The notes: a model not told the origin generated them from the sequence alone. A DNA stretch of 64,000 nt from FEN-299 sp963717945 (GCA_963717945.1 CAVQXT010000004.1:124001-188000), one strand, 5' to 3'. Positions 25,985 to 35,032 are shown, counted from the first letter of the stretch. Made by a program: numbers and translations.

Positions 25985-26575
25985 ATGCGACACCACTGGG
26001 GGCACTTGGGCATCGTCGTGTTCGCGGCACTCGCCGTTCTCACGGTCGGCGCGTGCCACCGGAACGTTCCGCCGGTCGAGACCCCGGCTCCGCCCCCGGC
26101 CGCCGCGGCCCCCGCGCCGGCCGCGCCCGGCAAGCCGCCGGCCCCGCCCGAGCCGGTGAAGGAGCCCGTGATGGCCGCGCCGGCGCCGATCGTCGAGGAC
26201 CGGGTCAGCTCGGCGAGCCTGGACGAGATCAACAAGAACTCGCCGCTCAAGCCGGTGTACTTCGAGTACGACCAGTCGGAGATCTCGGGCGAGGCGCAGA
26301 AGGCGCTGGACGCGAACGCGGACGTGATGAAGAGGAACCCGAGCTGGATCGTCACCATCGAGGGGCACTGCGACGAGCGCGGGACGGCGGAGTACAATCT
26401 CGCGCTCGGCGAACGGCGAGCGAACGCGGCGCGCGCCTACCTGGTGTCGCTCGGGATTCCCGCCGATCGCCTGCGCACGATCAGCTACGGCAAGGAGTTT
26501 CCGTTCGACCCCGGGCACGACGCGGCGGCGTGGGCCCGGAACCGGCGGGCCCACTTCGTGGTCACGCAGAAATAA
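25985..26575 (+). CDS. pal: Peptidoglycan-associated lipoprotein Pal
   Basis: 196 residues. Signal peptide with lipobox VGAC (Cys24), then a Pro/Ala linker (about 27-60). The C-terminal OmpA-like domain (about 90-196) has PVYFEYDQSEISGEAQKAL and VTIEGHCDERGTAEYNLALGERRANAARAYL, the DAP-binding motif of Pal. It anchors the outer membrane to the wall. A GGAGGGAGA site precedes the ATG. Confidence 0.96.
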   Translation: MRHHWGHLGIVVFAALAVLTVGACHRNVPPVETPAPPPAAAAPAPAAPGKPPAPPEPVKEPVMAAPAPIVEDRVSSASLDEINKNSPLKPVYFEYDQSEISGEAQKALDANADVMKRNPSWIVTIEGHCDERGTAEYNLALGERRANAARAYLVSLGIPADRLRTISYGKEFPFDPGHDAAAWARNRRAHFVVTQK

Positions 26576-26576
26576 G

Positions 26577-26620
26577 GCCGCCGCCCCGGACGATGGGATA
26601 ATGGTTCGTCCGGCGGCGGC
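26577..26620. other. Long hairpin between pal and cpoB
   Basis: A 13-bp GC stem with a two-base bulge and a loop that contains GGGATAATGG. It has no T-run. It could limit read-through from pal, protect the pal 3' end, or place a -10 (GATAAT) for cpoB inside the loop. Confidence 0.4.
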
Positions 26621-26644
26621 AGCCACCAACGCGGAGTAAGAGGT

Positions 26645-27517
26645 ATGGTGCGAGAACGCGTGCTCGGGTTCGTCCTCGTGGCGGCGCTGGTGCCGGCGGC
26701 GGCCGGTGTCGCCTCGGCCGCCAACAAGGAACACCTGCAGATGCTGGCCGAGATCCGGATGCTGCAGGAGCAGACCGCGCTGCTCCGGGCGCAACTGACG
26801 GCGCTCAACGAGACGTTGCGCGTGCTCGGCACCAAGCTCGACGAGCAGGCGGGGGCGTCGCGCAAGGCCCTGGCGGACCAGAAGCTGTCGATCGACACCA
26901 TCGGCGACGACGTGCGCGTAGTTCGCGAGAAGGTGGACGACAACAACGTGCGCGTCAGCTCTTTGTCGCAGGAGCTCGAAGCCATCCGCACCGCCGTGGC
27001 CCAGGGGCCCGCCCCGGTGTCGGCGCCCACCGGCGCCGACGCGGCGACCCCGGCCGGCGGGCAGCCGCCGGCCGCCGCGAACCCGGCCGGCGCGCAGCCG
27101 CCGGCGCAGTCACCGCAGCGGCTCTACGACACCGCCTGGGCCGACTACGTGGCGGCGCAGTACAACCTCGCCATCGCGGGCTTCGAGAACTACATCCGGA
27201 CCTTCCCCCGCTCCGAACAGGCGGGCGACGCGCAGTACTTCATCGGCGAGTGCTACTACCAGCAGGGGATGTTCAAGGAAGCCGCCGCGGCCTACGACCG
27301 CGGGATCACCGCATATCCCGGCAGCCAGAAGGTCCCCGACATGTACTTCAAGCGCGGGATGGCCTTCAACGCGCTCGGCCTGGTGGATCGGGCGCGGGAG
27401 AGCTGGGAGTACGTGGTGAAGACCTTCCCCAACTCGGACGCCGGCCGCCTCGCGCGCCAGCGGCTCGACCAGATCATCCGGCGGACTCCGTCTGCCGCTC
27501 CGCTTACCGTCGACTGA
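26645..27517 (+). CDS. cpoB: Tol-Pal coordinator CpoB (YbgF)
   Basis: 290 residues. Signal peptide LGFVLVAALVPAAAGVASA, an N-terminal trimerising coiled coil (about 25-110: LAEIRMLQEQTALLRAQLTALNETL), then an Ala/Pro/Gln linker. The C-terminal TPR region (about 155-280) includes YVAAQYNLAIAGFENYIRTFPRSEQAGDAQYFIGECYYQQ. CpoB links Tol-Pal to wall synthesis in the periplasm. Last gene of the Tol group. Confidence 0.92.
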   Translation: MVRERVLGFVLVAALVPAAAGVASAANKEHLQMLAEIRMLQEQTALLRAQLTALNETLRVLGTKLDEQAGASRKALADQKLSIDTIGDDVRVVREKVDDNNVRVSSLSQELEAIRTAVAQGPAPVSAPTGADAATPAGGQPPAAANPAGAQPPAQSPQRLYDTAWADYVAAQYNLAIAGFENYIRTFPRSEQAGDAQYFIGECYYQQGMFKEAAAAYDRGITAYPGSQKVPDMYFKRGMAFNALGLVDRARESWEYVVKTFPNSDAGRLARQRLDQIIRRTPSAAPLTVD

Positions 27518-27543
27518 GGGTCGACACAGCAAAGGACGTTTCG

Positions 27544-27972
27544 ATGGGTACCGTGAATCGGGTGATCCTGGTCGGCAACCTGGGCCGCGACGCCGAGCTC
27601 CGCCGCACGGGCACCGGCACCGCCGTCGCCAACTTCAGCCTCGCGACCACCGAGGTGTTCAAGGACCGGGACGGCAATCGCAAGGAAGAGACCGAGTGGC
27701 ACCGCGTGTCGCTGATGGGCAAGCAGGCCGAGTCGGTGGCCGACTACCTGCTCAAGGGCAAGCAGGTCTACGTCGAGGGGCGGCTGCGGACGCGGGAGTG
27801 GGAGGACAAGGAAGGCCAGAAGCGGAAGACCACCGAGGTCATTGCCAACCGCCTCGTGCTGCTCGGGGGCGGCCCGCGCCGCGAGAACGTGGACCGCGAG
27901 GAGCCCAGCCGCGAGCCGGCGGCCGCCGACCCGGCCGCGACGATGCCGGGCGACGACGAGGTACCGTTTTAG
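27544..27972 (+). CDS. ssb: Single-stranded DNA-binding protein
   Basis: 142 residues from ATG 27544. The OB fold reads VNRVILVGNLGRDAELRRTGTGTAVANFSLAT, TEWHRVSLMGKQAES and GKQVYVEGRLRTREWEDKEG. A short disordered tail ends in the acidic tip DDEVPF, which recruits partner proteins. Its role is to coat ssDNA in replication and repair. Confidence 0.97.
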   Translation: MGTVNRVILVGNLGRDAELRRTGTGTAVANFSLATTEVFKDRDGNRKEETEWHRVSLMGKQAESVADYLLKGKQVYVEGRLRTREWEDKEGQKRKTTEVIANRLVLLGGGPRRENVDREEPSREPAAADPAATMPGDDEVPF

Positions 27973-27973
27973 A

Positions 27974-28150
27974 AGGCTCAAGGCTCAGGGCTCAAGGCTC
28001 AGGGAAGAACGGCTCAGGACTCAGGGCTCAGGGGGATTCAGGGATCGGGGATCAGGGATCGGTGTCGGGGATCGGGGCTGGCGCGCTGCAAGAGCGAACC
28101 GATTCCACACTTCTGAGGTCCAAAGCCCTGAGCCGTGAGTCGTGAGCCCT
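27974..28150. repeat. Array of degenerate GGCTCAGG / GGGATCGG words, partly inverted
   Basis: From 27974 the words AGGCTCAAGGCTCAGGG recur several times, then a GGGATCAGG/GGGATCGG series at 28035-28078. Near 28124-28150 the inverse word (CCTGAGCC, GTGAGCC) appears. It fills the whole spacer between ssb and the converging cupin gene and may form extended imperfect hairpins. Confidence 0.7.
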
Positions 28151-28151
28151 C

Positions 28152-28517
28152 TCACCGCCGTGCGTCTTCCCTCCCGTACCGATCCTCCAGCCGCACGACG
28201 TCGTCGAGCTCCGGCGTCGAGACCTCGAAGATGTCGCAGTCGTCGATCGCCGTCATCCGGTGCACGGTCTTCGGCGTGACGTGCACCCGGTCGCCCGGCT
28301 TCATCTCGATCCGCTCGAGCGTGCCCTCGCGCTCGATCTCGAACAGGAGCCGGCCCGACCACAGGAGGATCGTCTCCTCTTTGTGGTTGTGGTACTGCAG
28401 GCTGAGCGCGTGTCCCGCGTTGACGTGCAGGATCTTGCCCACGTAGCGGTCCGTGGTGGCCCAGTGCAGCTCGTAGCCCCACGGCTTGTCCACTCTCGCG
28501 TAATCAGCGCTTCCCAC
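28152..28517 (-). CDS. Mannose-6-phosphate isomerase-type cupin
   Basis: 121 residues from GTG 28517, chosen because AGGAGG lies 5 nt upstream. The sequence begins VDKPWGYELHWATTDRYVGKILHVNAGHALSLQYHNHKEET, the type II phosphomannose isomerase cupin, with metal ligands in YHNHKEE and the C-terminal VHRMTA. A single-cupin protein of this kind may isomerise Man-6-P/Fru-6-P or serve another sugar phosphate. It follows ptsI in the same direction. Confidence 0.85.
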   Translation of the reverse strand: MGSADYARVDKPWGYELHWATTDRYVGKILHVNAGHALSLQYHNHKEETILLWSGRLLFEIEREGTLERIEMKPGDRVHVTPKTVHRMTAIDDCDIFEVSTPELDDVVRLEDRYGREDARR

Positions 28518-28520
28518 TGG

Positions 28521-30328
28521 TGCCTCCTGTGCCGGGGGGAATTGACGGGGTCTGCTGCCGGCCGCCGGTGTCCCGGCGGGCCGGCCAGGCAGCGCTCGAC
28601 GCCCGCCACGGTCGCCTGCCGCATGACGCGCGACGCGAGCCGCCGGGCGGACGCCGTGTCGAGCTGCTCCACCACGGTTCGTGCGATCCCGATCGCCGCC
28701 GGGCTCATGCTGAAACTGGTCAGGCCCAGGCCGATGAGCAGCGGCAGGATCGCGGGGTCCGCGGCCATCTCTCCGCACAGCGACACCGGGAGCTGTCGCC
28801 GGGCAGCGGCGCGGATGACGTGGCGCAGCGTCCGGAGGACGGCCGGGTGCAGCGGCTCGAACAGCCGCGACACGCGCGCGTCGGTCCGGTCGACCGCCAG
28901 CACGTACTGGATGAGGTCGTTGGTGCCGATGCTGAAGAAGTCCGCCTCCTTCGCCAGCAGGTCGGCGGTGACCGCCGCCGAGGGGATCTCGATCATCACG
29001 CCGACGGGCGGCAGGAGGTCAACCGCCTCGCCGCGCGAGGCCAGCTCCCCCGCCGCTTCGCGCAGGGCGGCCCTCGCCGCGCGCAGGTCCTCGACGCCGG
29101 ACACGAACGGGAACATGATCCGGAGCCGGCCGTGGCGGCTGGCCCGGAGCAGCGCGCGCAGCTGCACCCTGAACAGGTCGGGCATCGCGAGGCTCAGCCG
29201 GACCGCGCGCAACCCGAGGGCGCCGCGCGTCGCCGAGGCGCGGGGGGCGCCGAACGGCCCGCCTCCCCCCGCCGCCCATGGCTGCACCTGCGTGTCGTCC
29301 ACGTCGAATGTCCGCACCGTGACCGGGGCGGGCGCCATCCCCTCGACCAGCGCGCGGTAGGCCTCGAACTGCGCGTCCTCGGTGAGCGCGGTGGCCGAGG
29401 TCGTGGCCAGCAGGAACTCCGAGCGGTAGAGGCCGATGCCGGCCGCGCCGGCGGACCGGGCCGTCGCCATGTCGGCGGGCAGCTCGATGTTGGCCTGCGA
29501 GGGCGATGGCGGCGCCGTCGGTGGTGACGGCCGGCGAGGCCGCGCGCCCGACATCATGTTCTCCGGCCCGAACCCTGGGCGTCGTCCGGCTTTTCGCCTC
29601 CTCCACGACCTCGGCGGGAGGGTCGATCAGGACGATCGCCGCTCGTGCCGTCGATGACGACCGTGACGCCGGGGCGGATGCGGGCGCTCACCGACCCGAG
29701 GCCCACGACGGCCGGCACGTGGAGCGACCGGGCGAGGATGGCGGTGTGGTGGGTCGGGCTCCCGCCGTCGCTGGCGAAGCCGAGGATCTTCTGCCAGTCC
29801 ACCTGCGCCGCCATCGACGGGGTGAGCTCGTCGGCGATGAGCACGAGTTCCCGCGTCCACGTCGGCGAACAGGTCGATGCCGCGGCCGCGCAGGCGGCCG
29901 AGGTTCAGGCGCAGCCGGCCGACGACGTCCGCCACGTCGCCCCGGCGCTCGCGCAGGTAGGCGTCCTCCGCCGCGTCGAAGAAGGCCGGCCAGCTCCTCG
30001 AACGCCTGCTGGACGGCCCACTCGGCGTTGATGTGCTCGGCGGCGATGAGGTCCCGGGCGCGGTCCACCAGCATCGGGTCGTCGATCATCAGCAGCTGCG
30101 CCTCGAACAGATAGCCCGAGGTCGGGCGCGGCGCCGCGCGCGATGCGCGACTTGATGTCGGCGAGCTCGCGGCGGGAGCGTTCGCGGGCCTCGTCGAGCC
30201 GGGCGATCCTCGACGGGAACCTGCTCCGGGCCGATGGGAAACCGAATCACCAGCGGGTTCTGCATCAGCAGGACGGCCCGGCCGACGACCACGCCGGGCG
30301 ACACGCCGATGCCGGTCAGGCGGTGCAC
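28521..30328 (-). pseudogene. ptsI: Phosphoenolpyruvate-protein phosphotransferase (EI), broken by about six frameshifts
   Basis: EI homology is continuous at protein level but changes frame near 30208, 30123, 29983, 29850, 29638 and 29498. Recognisable pieces in order are: GTG start LTGIGVSPGVVVGRAVLL; IARLDEARERSRRELADIKSRIA; GYLFEAQLLMIDDPMLVDRARDLI; ADVVGRLRLNLGRL; LIADELTPSMAAQVDWQKILGFAS followed by GGSPTHHTAILARSLHVPAVVG with the active histidine; then, in one frame, IELPADMATARSAGAAGIGLYRSEFLL through FFSIGTNDLIQYVLAVDR and SLCGEMAADP. The stop is also missing: the last frame reads on into the cupin gene (to 28301). EI passes phosphate from PEP to HPr. The lesions look more like sequence error than decay because every segment remains conserved. 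Confidence 0.8.
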
Positions 30329-30594
30329 GGCTCCTCACCGAACCCGGACTCGACGAGCTGGCACAGCGCCTCGAGGGCCGCGGCTTCGTCGGCGCCCTCG
30401 GCGGAGATGGTGATCTCCGACCCGCGGGCCGCGGCGAGCAGCAGCACGCCCATGATGCTCTTGCCGTCCATGACGCGGCTGCCGCGGCCCACGCGCACGC
30501 GCGACTCGAACGCGCTGGCCGTGTGCACGAACCGGGCGGCGGCGCGCGCGTGCATCCCGAGCTGATTGCAGACCGTCACGGTGCGGGACACCAT
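30316..30594 (-). CDS. ptsH: Phosphocarrier protein HPr
   Basis: 92 residues. NQLGMHARAAARFVHTAS carries the phosphoryl-accepting histidine. DGKSIMGVLLLAAARGSEI carries the serine (equivalent to Ser46) that HPr kinase modifies. HPr receives phosphate from EI and donates it to EIIA. It is intact, overlaps the ptsI GTG by 13 bp, and sits in a regulatory PTS set without sugar permease. Confidence 0.93.
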   Translation of the reverse strand: MVSRTVTVCNQLGMHARAAARFVHTASAFESRVRVGRGSRVMDGKSIMGVLLLAAARGSEITISAEGADEAAALEALCQLVESGFGEEPCTA

Positions 30595-30601
30595 AGGCTC
30601 C

Positions 30602-31019
30602 CTACCCTTCCCCTTTCGTCTCGGCTCTCAGCAGGTCCGAGGCCACCCAGATCGCCTTGCGCCCGTGTTCCCGCATTTCGCGGGCGACGGCGAGGAGGTT
30701 CGACGCCTTGCTGCGCGCCGGCCAGCTTGATGAGCATCGGCAGGTTGACGCCGGTGATCACCTCCACGCGGTCGGCCTCGAGGAACGTGAGCGCCAGGTT
30801 GGCCGGCGTGCCGCCGAACATGTCGGTCAGGATCAGCACGCCGTCGGTCCCCTGGACCCGCGCGATCGCCTGCTTGATCTCCTCGCGGGCGTCGTCGACG
30901 TCGTCGTGCCAGCCGATCGACACCGCCGCGAACTGCGGCAGGTCGCCGACGATCGTCTCGGCCGCGTTCACCAGTTCGATGGCCAGCTGCCCGTGCGTGA
31001 CGACGACCACACCGATCAT
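30602..31019 (-). pseudogene. PTS EIIA of the mannose family, frameshifted near its end
   Basis: The first 100 residues are intact: MIGVVVVTHGQLAIELVNAAETIVG with the active histidine (VTHGQ), VLILTDMFGGTPANLAL and VITGVNLPMLIKLAGA. At about 30711-30718 (a GC dinucleotide run) the frame is lost; the expected continuation (RSKASNLLAVAREMREHGRKAIW, stop at 30602) is present in another frame. Read literally, the frame runs to 30576. A lone EIIA next to rpoN, hpf and rapZ suggests a regulatory phosphorelay. Confidence 0.8.
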
Positions 31020-31097
31020 CCGCGTGCTCCTGCGCCGGCGGCGGCCGCCGGCCTCATGCTGACGTTCGCGATCGACCTGCCGCCGGCGGCGCCCGCC

Positions 31098-32021
31098 CTA
31101 CTCGGTGCCGACGTTGATGTCCCGGTGCCGCACGCGCAGCCTGATGCCGTCCACGTCTGCGACGGCGCGCCGCAGCGCCTCGGCCACCATCACCGACCGG
31201 TGGCGGCCGCCCGTGCACCCGATGGCCACCGTCAGGTAGCTCTTCCCCTCCGAGACGTAGAGCGGGATCACGAAGCGCAGGAAGTCGGCGACGCGCTTGA
31301 CGAAGACGCGCGTGACCCGGTGCGACTCCATGAACTCGACGACCTGCCGGTCGCGGCCGGTCCGCATCCGCAGCTCGGGCACGAAGTGGGGGTTCGGCAG
31401 GCACCGCACGTCGAAGACGAGGTCGGCCTCGGCGGGCACGCCGTGCTTGAAGCCGAAGCTGGTGAAGGTCACGAGCATGCGCGCGCGGCCGCGCCGGCCG
31501 CTCGACAGGGCCATGAACGTCTTGCGCAGCTCGTGCACCGTCAGGGTCGTCGTGTCGATGATCCGGTCGGCCAGCCTCCGGATCGGCGCGAGGCGCCGGC
31601 GCTCCTCGCGGATCCCCTCGAGCACGGGTCGGTCGTGGGCGAGCGGGTGGGGGCGGCGCGTCTCGCTGAAGCGGCGGACGAGGGCGTCGTCGCTGGCCTC
31701 GAGGAAGATCAGCACCGGGTCGAGGCGGCGCATGGCGCGCAGCTGCCGCAGGACCGACGGGAAGCGGGTGAGCATCGCGCCCTCGCGCACGTCCACGACG
31801 ATCGCGACCCGCTTCAGCTCGCTCCCGGCGCGGCCCGCCAGGCCGGCCAGCGTCGGGGTGAGCGCGATCGGCAGGTTGTCCACGCAGAAGTAGCCGAGGT
31901 CCTCGAGGGCGTGGATCACCTGGGACTTGCCCGCGCCCGACAGCCCGGTGATGACGATGAAGCGCACCCCGTTCGGGGAGGACGGGCCCGCGGCGCGTTC
32001 GGGCGCGGCCGCCCGCGTCAC
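31098..32021 (-). CDS. rapZ: RNase adapter protein RapZ (YvcJ family)
   Basis: About 307 residues from GTG 32021, which overlaps the hprK stop (GTGA) and follows a GAGGAGG site. The Walker A is ITGLSGAGKSQVIHALEDLGYFCVDNLP, followed by VVDVREGAML, LDPVLIFLEASDDALVRRFSETRRPHPL and the C-terminal YVSEGKSYLTVAIGCTGGRHRSVMVAE. The family binds GTP/ATP and RNA; in enterobacteria it controls GlmZ/GlmS, and in other phyla the target is unknown. Confidence 0.94.
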   Translation of the reverse strand: MTRAAAPERAAGPSSPNGVRFIVITGLSGAGKSQVIHALEDLGYFCVDNLPIALTPTLAGLAGRAGSELKRVAIVVDVREGAMLTRFPSVLRQLRAMRRLDPVLIFLEASDDALVRRFSETRRPHPLAHDRPVLEGIREERRRLAPIRRLADRIIDTTTLTVHELRKTFMALSSGRRGRARMLVTFTSFGFKHGVPAEADLVFDVRCLPNPHFVPELRMRTGRDRQVVEFMESHRVTRVFVKRVADFLRFVIPLYVSEGKSYLTVAIGCTGGRHRSVMVAEALRRAVADVDGIRLRVRHRDINVGTE

Positions 32022-33021
32022 GACTCCTCCTCGGGCCGCTCGACCAGGCGGGCGTCGGGCTCGTCGGGTTCCGGCTCCCGGAGCTGCCGCTCGAGCCGCG
32101 CGGCCAGCTTGCGCGCGGCGTGGTGGCCGCGGGACCGCAGGAGCTGGTTGCGCGCGGCGACCTCGACCAGGATCGACACGTTGCGCCCTGGGGCCACCGG
32201 CATCCGGAGCAACGGCACCTGCAGGCCGAGGATCTCGTAGTGCAGCGTCGTCCAGGCCCAGCCGCTCGTACTCGCGGCCGGGCTCCCACCGCTCCAGCTG
32301 CACGACCAGCTCGACGCGCTTGGACGAGCGCGTCGACGCGACGCCGAACAGGTCCTTGATGTTGATCAGGCCGAGGCCCCGGACTTCCATGTGGTTGCGC
32401 GTGAGATCGGGACAGGTGCCGATCAGCACGCTCTCGGCGCGCCGCCGGATCTCGACCGTGTCGTCGGCGACGAGGCGGTGGCCGCGGACGATCAGGTCCA
32501 GCGCGCACTCGCTCTTGCCGATGCCGCTCTCCCCGACGATCAGGACGCCGAGGCCGAGGAGGTCCATCAGGACGGCGTGCATGATGGTCCGCTCGGCCAG
32601 CGAGTCCTCGAGGATCGCGCTCACCTTCGCGATGGCGTAGGCGGTCGGCACGCTGGTCGCGAGCAGCGGCACGCCCGCCCGCTCCGACTCGAGGCGCAGC
32701 TCCGGCGGCGACGGCATGCTGTTGGTCACCAGGACGGCGGGGATGTCGTGCGCGAAGGTGCGCCGCAGGGCGTCCACCCGCGACGAGGACGCCAGGCTCT
32801 CCAGGTAGCGGATTTCGCTCTCGCCGAGGATCAGGATGCGGCCGGGGGACAGGTAGGCGTCGAACCCCGCCAGGGCGAGGCCGGTCTTCTGGATGTGCGG
32901 CGTGGTGATCCGGCGATCGAGGCCCGAGGCCCCCGAGATCGAGCGTGAGCGGGAGTCCCACCGATTCAGGACGGCTTCGCAACAGGGCGCCGACGCTCAC
33001 TCCAGGGATCGTGGTGCTCAT
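32018..33021 (-). pseudogene. hprK: HPr kinase/phosphorylase with two frameshifts
   Basis: The N-terminus MSTTIPGVSVGALLRSRPESVGLPLTLDLG is followed by a frame change at a run of five C (32930-32934; removal of one restores ASGLDRRITTPHIQKTGLALAG). The middle, in one frame, holds the Walker A GESGIGKSECALDLIVRGHRLVADD and the signature MEVRGLGLINIKDLFG. A second change near 32250 restores HYEILGLQVPLLRMPVAPGRN and the C-terminus, with the stop overlapping rapZ. It would phosphorylate HPr on serine. All family motifs are present, so a functional gene misread by single-base errors is likely. Confidence 0.8.
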
Positions 33022-33045
33022 CGTGTGACCGCCCGCCGCGGGTGT

Positions 33046-33594
33046 TCAGCGTTCCGGCTCGATCAGGCCCAGCTGTCCGTTCTTGCGCCGGTAGACCACC
33101 GCGATCGCGTCGGTCGCCGCGTTCCGGAACACCAGGAACGCGTCGCCGCCCGACTCGAGGGCGAGCGCCGCCTCGTCGACCGTCATCGGCTTGACGGGGT
33201 ACGACGCGACCCGCCGGACGCGCCGGGGTTTGGGCGGCTCGGCGCCGGCCTTCGGCGCCGGCAGGTCCGCCGGCGCGAGGCGCACCGGGGCGGCGCGCCG
33301 CTTCCGCTCCTGCCACTTCCCCTTCACCTTCGCCAGCTGCTGCGTGATCTTCTCGATCGCGCCGGTGACCGAGGACTCCCACGTGTTGGTCTTCCCGAGC
33401 CCGTGGAGGAAGTGGTCGCCGCGGGTGTGGACGGTGAACTCCGACTCGTGGCGGTACTTCTCCAGGGTCAGCACCGCCTGCACGGACACGATGCCGCCGG
33501 TGAGGAGCCGGTCCAGTTTCGCCAGCCGCTTCTCGACCAGCGCGCGAAGCTCCGGAGTGATCTCGACGTGCCGGCCTGTCAGTTCGAGTCGCAT
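33046..33594 (-). CDS. hpf: Long-form ribosome hibernation promoting factor
   Basis: 182 residues, the long HPF type. The N-terminal ribosome-binding domain starts MRLELTGRHVEITPELRALVEKRLAKLDRLL and includes YRHESEFTVHTRGDHF. After a Pro/Arg linker the C-terminal dimerisation domain reads SYPVKPMTVDEAALALESGGDAFLVFRNA. Long HPF pairs 70S ribosomes into 100S dimers in stationary phase. It starts 10 nt after the expected rpoN stop, the usual order. Confidence 0.94.
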   Translation of the reverse strand: MRLELTGRHVEITPELRALVEKRLAKLDRLLTGGIVSVQAVLTLEKYRHESEFTVHTRGDHFLHGLGKTNTWESSVTGAIEKITQQLAKVKGKWQERKRRAAPVRLAPADLPAPKAGAEPPKPRRVRRVASYPVKPMTVDEAALALESGGDAFLVFRNAATDAIAVVYRRKNGQLGLIEPER

Positions 33595-33604
33595 GGGCAG
33601 CCGT

Positions 33605-35032
33605 CAGGTACAGCACTTTGCGCTGGTTGGAGGTGGGGATCTTCAGCTCTTCGCGGTACTTCGCGATCGTGCGGCGCGCCAGCACCAGCCCCTCCTGCTG
33701 GAGCATGCTGACGATCTTCGAGTCGCTGAGCGGGCGGCGCGCGTCCTCGGCTTCGATGATCTTCCGGATCCGCTGCTTGATGGTCACCGACGACACGCTC
33801 TCGCCGTAGGAGCTGCTGATCCCGCTGTGGAAGAAGAACTTCATCTCGAACACGCCTTGCGGCGTGTGCATGTACTTGTTGGTCACCACGCGGCTCACCG
33901 TGGACTCGTGCATCCCGATGTCGTTGGCGACGTCGCGCAGCACCAGCGGCCGCAGGTGCTCGATGCCGTGGTCGAGGAAGTCCCGCTGGAAGTTCACGAT
34001 GCTGGTGGCGACCTTGTAGATCGTCTTCTGCCGCTGCTCCACCGACTTGATGAGCCAGAGCGCGGAGCGGAACTTGTCCTTGACGTAGGCCCGCGTCTCC
34101 TCCGTGTTGTCGCTCCCCTTGTCGAGCAGGCGCCGGTAGGCCGGGCTGATGCGCAGCTGCGGGAGCCCTTCCTCGTTCAGCAGCACGACATACTGGTCCT
34201 CGACCTTGACCACGGTGACGTCGGGCGTGACGTACTGGGACTGGGGCCGGTTGTAGCGGCTGCCCGGCTTCGGGTCCAGGTGCTGGATGATCGCGATGTG
34301 TTCCTTCAGCTCCTCGACCGACAGCCCGAGCTTGCGCGCCAGCTCCGGCACCTGGTGGTTCTGCAGCAGCCGCAGGTGCTCGGTGATGATCTTCTCGGTC
34401 GGCGTCCCCTCGAGGCCGAGATGGCGGACCTGCAGCCCGAGGCACTCCTGAAGGTCGCGCGCGGCCACGCCGATCGGGTCGAAGCTCTGGACCAGGGCGA
34501 GCGCCTTCTCGACCGAGGCGACGGGCCAGGTGCCCATGGCCGCGATCTCGTCCACCGACGCCACCAGGTAGCCGTCGTCGTCAAGGTTGCCGACGATCGC
34601 CGCGCCGATCTCGCGCATGGTGTCGTCGCTGGTCTGGATCGAGAGCTGCCAGAAGAGGTGGTCGGAGAGCGAGGTCGACGTCGAGAGCGTGTTCTCGATC
34701 GGGGGCAGCTCCTTGATCTCCTGCTGCGCCCGCGGACGGTAGCCCTCGTCGAGATAATCGCCGAAGAAGTACTCGTAATCCTGGTCGTCCCAGGCGTCGC
34801 TCTTCGGATCCTTCGGCGGCTCCTCCGCCTTCTCGGCGGCGGCCGCGGCCTCGGTCGCCTGGAGGTCCTCGGCCGGCACCTCCTCGAGCATGGGGTTCTC
34901 GACCATCTCCTGCGTGAGCAGCTCGCCAAGCTCGAGCGTGGACATCGGCAGCAGCTTGATCGCCTGCTGCAGCGATGGCGTCAGAATGAGCTTCTGAACG
35001 AGCTTGGTGTGGAGTTTCTGCTGAATCGCCAT
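33605..35032 (-). CDS. rpoN: RNA polymerase sigma-54 factor (expected stop missing)
   Basis: About 475 residues to the expected end. Region I is IQQKLHTKLVQKLILTPSLQQAIKLLPMSTLEL, then an acidic region, the core-binding region, and the HTH (IGMHESTVSRVVTNKYMHTPQGVFEMKFFF). The RpoN box is ARRTIAKYREELKIPTS. The protein should end after SNQRKVLY, but the reading frame continues (to 32966, 688 codons) through hpf. Deleting one of two C at 33607-33608 would give a TGA directly after VLY. A hairpin (7-bp stem, 35041-35059) lies before the ATG. No bEBP response regulator is encoded nearby. Confidence 0.9.

Noticed and set aside
28521..30328. Programmed ribosomal frameshifting in ptsI
   Set aside because: Six sites with no shared slippery heptamer; error or decay is simpler.
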